64,000 bases of DNA from positions 2,349,349-2,413,348 of the forward strand of contig NC_015520.1 in NCBI RefSeq assembly GCF_000213255.1. The letters are read 5' to 3'. Shown here piece after piece: positions 54,938 through 61,146 of the stretch (positions within the stretch are counted from its first letter, which is position 1; every line of letters begins with the position of its first letter). This DNA is from Mahella australiensis 50-1 BON. Lineage in GTDB: Bacteria > Bacillota > Clostridia > Mahellales > Mahellaceae. A model generated the notes under the pieces. The model ran no database searches, was not told where the DNA came from, and worked only from the letters and a program-made list of their open reading frames with translations. The translations under genes and the position numbers were made by a program.

Positions 54938-56014
54938 CTATAATTTAATTGTTATTCCCTCTTCTGCTGATCTCTCCAGGGCATCCAATATCCTTTCAAT
55001 ATAAAGCCCTCTCTTAAAATCGCGTTCAGAATGCCTACCACTCAATATATTGCCGATAAATTCATCGATTTCCTCATTAAATCTATTTGCTACTCTAAAC
55101 TCTTCTGGCACCTCAACTTCTTCAAACTTCGGCCCGAAGGAGGCTTTCTTGTCTTTTAAATTTATTCGAACTTTATTATCATTCCCATCATATATGAGCA
55201 TCCCGCCTTCTCCGATGATCTCCCACCTATAGTTCGAGATTCCCAATCGGTTTGAAAAAAACGTGGATACGGCTCCATTTTCCATCTTCACTGAAAAAGC
55301 AGCGGTATCATCGTTAGTAACCGGCCCTTTGCCTTCAGCACCGATCAAGTTCCTCTCTTTAATAGAAGTCGTAAGCAGAGAAGTCACTTCCCTAATCTCT
55401 CCTTCTGTCCCCCTCAACAGATAATCCGTTAAATCCAGCATATGGGAACCAAAGTCAGCCAGTGCACCTGGACCGGATAAATCTTTCTGCATTCTCCATT
55501 CCAGCAAAACATCCTCCGGATTTGCTATGCGACCCCCGCCCAACTGGTGAGTACAACCGAATATCTTGCCGATCTTACCTTCATCGATAATATGCTTCAT
55601 ATATGCGATAGCCGGAATTCCTCTATAGCAAAAACCAGTCATATTTACCAATTCAGGATGCTTTTCGGCACATGCCACCATTCTTTCCGCACCTTCCACA
55701 GTATTGCTGATGGGCTTTTCGCACAAGACATGTTTACCGGCTTCCAATGCTTTAATAGATAGGTCCGCATGTGCATTATTGGGCGTACATATGCTTACCG
55801 CATCCACTGAGTCCAGCAATTCTTCATAAGAACCGCATATAGCGACTCCCTTTAAGCCTCTTCTCTCAGCCCACTCTTGGGCTCTACCCGGCACTATATC
55901 ATAGAGGGCTAACAACCCTACATTCGGATTTGCTAAATATGTATTTACATGCGCGCCCGCAATTCCAATTGTATAACCTGTACCCGCTATACCTACTCTT
56001 ATCTTCTTCATCAT
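54938..56014 (-). CDS. Gfo/Idh/MocA-family dehydrogenase
   Basis: A 358-residue NAD(P)-dependent oxidoreductase with Rossmann start RVGIAGTGYTIGIAGAHV (residues 5-22), active-site CEKPISN near 98 and substrate His/Asp residues in the DFGSHMLDL stretch near 190. Acts on sugars or inositols. Pairs with the isomerase that follows. The start is ATG 56014 (with AAGGAG 8 bases up); a second ATG follows at once. Confidence 0.85.
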   Translation of the reverse strand: MMKKIRVGIAGTGYTIGIAGAHVNTYLANPNVGLLALYDIVPGRAQEWAERRGLKGVAICGSYEELLDSVDAVSICTPNNAHADLSIKALEAGKHVLCEKPISNTVEGAERMVACAEKHPELVNMTGFCYRGIPAIAYMKHIIDEGKIGKIFGCTHQLGGGRIANPEDVLLEWRMQKDLSGPGALADFGSHMLDLTDYLLRGTEGEIREVTSLLTTSIKERNLIGAEGKGPVTNDDTAAFSVKMENGAVSTFFSNRLGISNYRWEIIGEGGMLIYDGNDNKVRINLKDKKASFGPKFEEVEVPEEFRVANRFNEEIDEFIGNILSGRHSERDFKRGLYIERILDALERSAEEGITIKL

Positions 56015-56035
56015 CGTTTCTGCTCCTTAATTGGT

Positions 56036-56134
56036 TTATATTTGTTTGCCAAGGGCTTTAAACATATTGTTCTTATACGCCTCAACCCCTGGCTGATCAA
56101 ATGGATTAACGCCTAATATATAAAAGCTATAATA
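56036..56134 (-). pseudogene. 3' stub of glucose-6-phosphate isomerase
   Basis: Reading leftward this gives [20 protein letters not shown] followed by [12 protein letters not shown] and TAA (56036-56038). [18 protein letters not shown] is the unmistakable C-terminal signature of Pgi. The gene is cut off where the IS21-family element begins (about 56139-56150), and the missing 5' part is not found on the far side, so the junction is a rearrangement or deletion rather than a simple insertion. Confidence 0.8.
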
Positions 56135-56193
56135 AAAGTGAGCCAAAAATGGGTTAAACGCTAACGAATTTTTGATCCACTAAAGACTAAAAA

Positions 56194-56230
56194 TCCTGTA
56201 TTATAGACATGAAAAACTTATGATACAGGA
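56194..56230 (+). promoter_or_regulatory. Inverted repeat in the istA leader
   Basis: TCCTGTAT (56194-56201) and ATACAGGA (56223-56230) form an 8-bp inverted repeat with a 21-base spacer, directly before the AAGGAG ribosome site of istA. It could mask translation of transcripts entering from outside, a known way of limiting transposase. Confidence 0.35.
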
Positions 56231-56241
56231 GGCTAAGGAGT

Positions 56242-57738
56242 GTGACAATTGAAGTGGATCTATATCAAGAAATTCGTCGGCTTTATGCTGTAGAGCATTG
56301 CTCGCAAAGAGAGATTGCCAGACGTTTAGGCATCTCACGTAATACCGTCAAAAAGTATTGCCAAGGTGCCTGTATACCTGGGCAACGCAAATCTTACCAA
56401 GGAAGGATTGCTCCGGTACTAACCACTGAAGTAATCGAGTTTATCCATTCCTGTTTAGAACAGGATAAACAAGAGAACGTCAAAAAGCAGCAGCATACGG
56501 CAAAAAGGATTTATGACCGTTTGGTAGAGGAAAAAGGGTTTACGGGCGGGGAGTCTACTGTAAGGCGGTATGTCCAGCAACTGCGGCAAAACGCCAATAA
56601 CGCCTATATTCCTTTATCCTTTGAACCCGGTGAAGCGGTCCAAGTGGATTGGGGAGCGGCTAAGGTATATATAAAAGGCATAAAACAAACCGCACATTTG
56701 TTCTGTATGCGCTTGTGCTTTAGCTGTGATATCTTTGTCATGGCTTTTGCCAGGGAGAATGAAGAATCTTTCTTGGAAGGCCATAGAGCCGGCTTTGAAT
56801 ACTTCGGCGGCGTAGCAAGAAAGGAGATCTTCGATAATTCTCGGCTTGCTGTGAAAGAAGGTTGGGGTACCCATGTAGCTAAAGAGCAGCAACGTTTTAT
56901 GGCGTTGAAGGCCCATTATGCCTTTGCAGCCGAGTACTGCAACCTGGCAGAAGGTCATGAAAAAGGACTTGTAGAAGGCTTGGTAGGATATATCCGCCGC
57001 AATGTACTGGTGCCTCTTCCACATGTGGACAGCATAGAAGCGCTAAATCAGACAATACTGGATAGATGCATAAAGTACCGCTCGCATACCATAAGGGGTC
57101 GTTCTCAAACGGTGGGTGAAGACTATGAGATCGAACGAGCCAGCTTGATACCGTTGCCTTTATACCCCTTTGATACGGCCATTCAGGTTACTGCCAGTGT
57201 AAATGAATTTGGCATAGTACGCTTTGACGGCAGCCAGTATTCAGTCCCTCTTCACCTGGTGGGCAAGAACGTCACCGTCAAAGGATACGGCACAACGGTC
57301 AGGATATATTATCATAATGAGCAGGTGGCTGCCTATCCCAGGAGTTATACAGCAAACACTGTTCAGTATCGGTTGAGCCATTACATTGACCTTTTGGAGA
57401 AGCGTCCCAGAGCGGTGTTGAATGCTAAACCAGTTAAGCAAGCCAATATACCTCAGGAAATACTCCAATGGGGTCAAAGATTGCCATCAGGTAACCGCGA
57501 TATGGTGAAACTGCTCAGGCTGGTGGTAGACTATGGCATAGAACGCATACTAAAAGAGATCAAAGCATTGGATATATCATCGCCCACCATTGAACTTTTA
57601 AGGAGCAGATTAACCGATAATGAGGATAATGTTGCCGTGGATAATGTTATACCCTTCCCAACCGATGTATCGGTTAAAGAGGTATCGTTGAGCGCTTATG
57701 ACGTGCTCTTGGCAGGAGGTGATAAGAACCATGAATGA
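56242..57738 (+). CDS. istA: IS21 transposase IstA
   Basis: A 498-residue DDE transposase. An N-terminal helix-turn-helix (SQREIARRLGISRNTVKKY near residue 21) binds the ends; the catalytic residues lie in VQVDWGAAKVY near 134, IFDNSRLAV near 197 and EKGLVEGLVGYIRR near 240. Start is GTG at 56242 after AAGGAGT. The reading frame is intact. Its stop overlaps the istB start. Confidence 0.92.
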   Translation: MTIEVDLYQEIRRLYAVEHCSQREIARRLGISRNTVKKYCQGACIPGQRKSYQGRIAPVLTTEVIEFIHSCLEQDKQENVKKQQHTAKRIYDRLVEEKGFTGGESTVRRYVQQLRQNANNAYIPLSFEPGEAVQVDWGAAKVYIKGIKQTAHLFCMRLCFSCDIFVMAFARENEESFLEGHRAGFEYFGGVARKEIFDNSRLAVKEGWGTHVAKEQQRFMALKAHYAFAAEYCNLAEGHEKGLVEGLVGYIRRNVLVPLPHVDSIEALNQTILDRCIKYRSHTIRGRSQTVGEDYEIERASLIPLPLYPFDTAIQVTASVNEFGIVRFDGSQYSVPLHLVGKNVTVKGYGTTVRIYYHNEQVAAYPRSYTANTVQYRLSHYIDLLEKRPRAVLNAKPVKQANIPQEILQWGQRLPSGNRDMVKLLRLVVDYGIERILKEIKALDISSPTIELLRSRLTDNEDNVAVDNVIPFPTDVSVKEVSLSAYDVLLAGGDKNHE

Positions 57739-58489
57739 GATAAATTCAAAAAAGGAGCTTATACGCCTATATGCCAAGCAGCTTCGCCTGCCTACCATAG
57801 CCAAATACGAGCCGATTATGCGTCGCGCCACAGAGGATGGCATGGGCTATGAAGATTTCTTATGCGAGTTATTGGCCAACGAGGCGGCTACACGCCAGAA
57901 AAACCAGCTAAAGCGCAGAATTAAAGCAGCAGGCTTTCCACTCGCTAAATCGCTGGATGAGTTTGACTTCAAAGCGCTGGAGCATGTCGAAGAAGCACTA
58001 GTCTGGCAGCTGGCCATCGATGATTTTGTAGCAAATCAGGAAAATGTCATTATGATAGGCAATCCAGGTACTGGCAAATCGCATTTGGCCATTGGTTTAG
58101 GCATGAGAATATGCAAAGCTGGATACAAAGTTAAATTTTATACAGCGGCTCAATTAGCCAATGAGCTGGCCGAAGCTCAGGAGTACCATCGCTTAAGCAA
58201 GATAGATAAGCAACTGGCAATAATTGATCTTCTCATACTTGACGAGCTTTCTTACCTGAGCTTCAATAAGCATCATTCGGAGCTTTTATTTCAGGTTTTA
58301 TCCGAACGGTCAGAGAGAGCCAGCGTAATGATAACCACTAATCTGGAGTTTTCCCGCTGGGTAGAATTCTTTCAAGATACCATGCTGACGGCAGCACTAG
58401 TAGACCGCTTAACCTTTAGGGCTCATATACTCAACATGAACGGTATATCATACCGATTCAAGCAGCAAAGAGCAGCCAAGCAAGGATAG
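57731..58489 (+). CDS. istB: IS21 ATP-binding helper IstB
   Basis: A 252-residue AAA+ protein related to DnaC that helps IstA choose targets. Walker A GNPGTGKSH near residue 108, Walker B DLLILDELSY near 168, sensor MITTNLEFSRW near 196. The ATG at 57731 has GGAGGTG upstream and overlaps the end of istA, so the two are coupled. Intact frame. Confidence 0.92.
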   Translation: MNEINSKKELIRLYAKQLRLPTIAKYEPIMRRATEDGMGYEDFLCELLANEAATRQKNQLKRRIKAAGFPLAKSLDEFDFKALEHVEEALVWQLAIDDFVANQENVIMIGNPGTGKSHLAIGLGMRICKAGYKVKFYTAAQLANELAEAQEYHRLSKIDKQLAIIDLLILDELSYLSFNKHHSELLFQVLSERSERASVMITTNLEFSRWVEFFQDTMLTAALVDRLTFRAHILNMNGISYRFKQQRAAKQG

Positions 58490-58830
58490 AGTCAATGTCC
58501 GATGCTCAGGAGTCACCAGTCCTCTTGACAAGACTACCCAAAGGGATATCCCAAAAGTACCGAAGGCGACGGAAGGGAAGCAAAAATCCAAATAGCCTAG
58601 CCCTCGTTTAAAATATTATATCCTTTTGGGACCTGGCCTTGTCAAGAGCCGGTAAAAAGCGTGAGCATAAAGGCTTAACGGGTCAGTCTTTGGGGAATTT
58701 ATCCCTCCCGCTTTTTACCCGACTGGCTCCCCCGATGAAATCGTGGTTCTCGATTGCTTAGACTGCCCCAGGCTCAAGAAGAGAAATAAAATGAGCTATT
58801 TTGCAAGATTTGCTTTTAAAGCCTGCAAAT
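58490..58830 (+). ncRNA. Non-coding structured tail of the IS21 element
   Basis: No reading frame is seen. Long-range perfect arms occur: CTCTTGACAAG (58522-58532) with CTTGTCAAGAG (58638-58648), TCCCAAAAG (58549-58557) with CTTTTGGGA (58623-58631), and GGTAAAAAGCG (58651-58661) with CGCTTTTTACC (58709-58719). The first two nest and the third forms a neighbouring stem, so a multi-domain RNA fold of roughly 200 bases is likely. No group I or II intron core was recognised. It may be part of the element or an inserted passenger. Confidence 0.45.
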
Positions 58831-58869
58831 GTGGCTCAAAATTTCGCTAGCGCGTGGCTCAAAATTTCG
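58831..58869. repeat. Paired transposase-binding repeats at the IS21 right end
   Basis: The 16-mer GTGGCTCAAAATTTCG occurs at 58831-58846 and 58854-58869, 23 bases apart, as expected for multiple IstA-binding sites at IS21 ends. Confidence 0.7.
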
Positions 58870-58937
58870 TTGACGATTGCATGTGTGTGAAAATTGATGC
58901 GAGATTAAAAATTTATACTGTTTATAGTGTGTTTTTG

Positions 58938-58946
58938 TGATATAAT
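58938..58946 (+). promoter_or_regulatory. Extended -10 promoter of the restriction-modification regulator
   Basis: TGATATAAT contains the extended TGn motif and a perfect TATAAT (58941-58946), 28 bases ahead of the XRE gene start. No strong -35 is present, as usual for extended -10 promoters. The 92 bases between the IS21 end and the gene contain nothing else recognised. Confidence 0.5.
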
Positions 58947-58974
58947 TATTAATATATTTGTGGGAGGTGCAAAA

Positions 58975-59214
58975 ATGGCAATACATTATAACAAGCTATG
59001 GAAGCTGCTAATTGATAAGAATATGAAAAAGAAAGATTTGCAACGCCTTTCCAGTGTTAGCTCGGCAACTATCACAAAGCTTGGAAGAAACGAAAATGTA
59101 AATACAGAAATACTTCAAAAAATATGCACAGCTTTAGAATGTGACATTTGTGATATTTTAGAGTTTGTACCTGATAAAATTGAGAAAGGCAAGGTGAATG
59201 ATAACAATGATTAA
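58975..59214 (+). CDS. XRE/Cro-type HTH regulator of the type III R-M system
   Basis: A 79-residue protein consisting of one helix-turn-helix domain (LQRLSSVSSATITKLGRNEN near residue 22, then ILQKICTALECDICDILEF). It is of the YozG/Cro-CI type often found at the head of restriction-modification operons. The ATG at 58975 follows GGGAGGTG; a longer frame exists but lacks a site. Its end overlaps the mod start by 8 bases, so it is cotranscribed and may time expression of Mod and Res. Confidence 0.82.
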   Translation: MAIHYNKLWKLLIDKNMKKKDLQRLSSVSSATITKLGRNENVNTEILQKICTALECDICDILEFVPDKIEKGKVNDNND

Positions 59215-61132
59215 GGATATTATGAATGCCAATGATAGTGCAGCACCGAACAGTCGAGAAATGGCTGTGCTAAAAGAAAATTTTCCTTCATGCTTTAGGG
59301 CAGATGGGTCCTTTGATATTGAACGGTTTAAAGAATTTTTAAGTGATAAGATTGCTGTAACAGGAGAGGGTTATGAACTCAAGTTTTTGGGTAAAAATTA
59401 TGCTCGATTGCTGGCTTCAATCGATACTACAACAGTTGTCGTACCAGACGAGGAACATAACTCAAAACCAGAAAATATGAACAGTGAAAATATCTACATA
59501 AGCGGAGATAACCTTGATGGATTAAAGCATCTCTTGAAGTCCTATTCACGTCAAGTTAAATGTATTTATATTGATCCTCCTTATAACACTGGAACAGATG
59601 GATTTGTGTATAATGATCAGTTCAATTTTACTGTGGAAGAGCTTTCGGAAAAACTAAGTATTAGCGAAGAACAGGCACAACGCATTTTAGACTTAACAAA
59701 ACGTGGTTCGGCTTCTCATTCTGCGTGGTTAATGTTTATGTACCCACGTCTTTTACTGGCTAGGGATTTGCTTAAGGATGACGGTGTGGTTTTTATCTCA
59801 ATAGATGATAATGAACAAGCAAATCTAAGGCTTATTTGTGATGACGTGTTTGGGGAAGAGAATTTTGAAGGCCACATTCATTGGAGAAGACGACATAATC
59901 AACCGAATGATAAAACTAAATTAATAGGAATTGTTGCTGAACACATTCTTGTATACTCTAGAAATTGTCAATACCTTAAAGATGTAGGCGTTGGTAAAGT
60001 CGCACTTACAGGAGAATTTTCAAATCCTGATAATGACCCACGTGGTGATTGGGCTTCAAAACCTTGGAAAGCAGGTTCTGATCAATCTGGCACTAGATAC
60101 ACTATTATTACTCCAACTGGGATTGAACTTAATGAAGAATGGATGGGAGACTTTGATACATATACATCTCTTTTAAACGACAATAGAATATATTTTCCAC
60201 GTGGTGGCGATGGAATGCCTCGAAAGAAATATTTCAAAACTGAAAGGCAGGCAGAGGGGCAATGTGCTACTAATTGGTGGATTCATGAAAATTATGGGAG
60301 CAATCAAAAAGCTAGCGATGAATTAACCGAGCTATTTGGATTTAAAAATGCTTTTAGTAATCCCAAACCAACACAATTAATTGATGCAATAATAAGTTTA
60401 GCTAATGTTAAAGACGGTGATATTATTTTGGATTTCTTTAGCGGTTCTGCAACTACGGCACATTCTGCACTCCAATTTTCATTAGGATATAAGTGTAAAT
60501 TTATAATGATACAATTGCCTGAAAACCTTGATTATCTTTTTGCAAATGCTTCTAGTAGTGAAAAGGAAAAGTGGAAAAATGTTATAAAGATGTTAGATGA
60601 AAATGGGCGTCCTCATACACTTGATCAGATTGGTTTGGAACGCATTATTAGGGCAGCAAAAGCTATAAAGGAAAAATATCCAGACACAACAGCAGACCTT
60701 GGCTTTAAGCACTTTACACTTGTAGAGCCAGCTGACGATACTCTAGACAAACTTGAAAAGTTTGACCCTAACGAGAATAAATTATTTGCTGACAAAAACC
60801 TTCTTAGTGAATTTGGAAAACCTACCGTCCTTGCCACATGGTTCGTTAGAGATGGATATGGACTTACAGCAGATGCTGAGGAGTTAAACTTTGCGGGATA
60901 CAATGGATACTATATAGGAAAACATCTTTATCTAATTGAGCCGGAATTGTCTAATAAGGCGATTGAAGCCATTGTTGTAAAATATGAAACTGACGGTAGC
61001 TTTAATCCAGAGAATGTAGTGTTATTCGGTTATAGTTTTACATGGACGGAAATTGAAGCTTTGAAAATTAATCTGAAACGGTTGAAGGATACAGAGAAAA
61101 ACTTGCGTATCAACTTCGATATCCGTTATTGA
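59207..61132 (+). CDS. mod: Type III DNA methyltransferase (Mod subunit)
   Basis: A 641-residue beta-class N6-adenine methyltransferase. Catalytic motif DPPY at 123-126 precedes the SAM motif LDFFSGSAT (408-416), the order typical of Mod proteins. The region between (~180-380) should form the target recognition domain. It methylates one strand of an asymmetric site and guides the Res subunit. The ATG at 59207 is 10 bases after AAGGTG; an ATG at 59198 is too close to it. Codons favour ATT and GGT, unlike the host genes. Followed by res 14 bases later. Confidence 0.88.
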   Translation: MIKDIMNANDSAAPNSREMAVLKENFPSCFRADGSFDIERFKEFLSDKIAVTGEGYELKFLGKNYARLLASIDTTTVVVPDEEHNSKPENMNSENIYISGDNLDGLKHLLKSYSRQVKCIYIDPPYNTGTDGFVYNDQFNFTVEELSEKLSISEEQAQRILDLTKRGSASHSAWLMFMYPRLLLARDLLKDDGVVFISIDDNEQANLRLICDDVFGEENFEGHIHWRRRHNQPNDKTKLIGIVAEHILVYSRNCQYLKDVGVGKVALTGEFSNPDNDPRGDWASKPWKAGSDQSGTRYTIITPTGIELNEEWMGDFDTYTSLLNDNRIYFPRGGDGMPRKKYFKTERQAEGQCATNWWIHENYGSNQKASDELTELFGFKNAFSNPKPTQLIDAIISLANVKDGDIILDFFSGSATTAHSALQFSLGYKCKFIMIQLPENLDYLFANASSSEKEKWKNVIKMLDENGRPHTLDQIGLERIIRAAKAIKEKYPDTTADLGFKHFTLVEPADDTLDKLEKFDPNENKLFADKNLLSEFGKPTVLATWFVRDGYGLTADAEELNFAGYNGYYIGKHLYLIEPELSNKAIEAIVVKYETDGSFNPENVVLFGYSFTWTEIEALKINLKRLKDTEKNLRINFDIRY

Positions 61133-61146
61133 TTGGAGGGTATGTT

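Larger units (their letters stand above)
56150..58881 (+). mobile_element. IS21-family insertion sequence
   Basis: A ~2.7-kb element with istA-istB and repeated terminal sites. At the right end GTGGCTCAAAATTTCG occurs twice (58831-58846 and 58854-58869); the left end has the inverted equivalent CGAATTTTTGATCCAC (56165-56180) matching 14 of 16. Probable termini are TG at 56150 (or 56139) and CA at 58881. No matching target duplication is visible, and the flanks are unrelated (a pgi stub on the left, a restriction-modification locus on the right), so one side has been rearranged. Confidence 0.75.

Noticed and set aside
58497-58790. Group I or group II intron in the IS21 tail
   Set aside because: No domain V-like hairpin, no intron-encoded protein and no recognisable core sequences; only long complementary arms are present.
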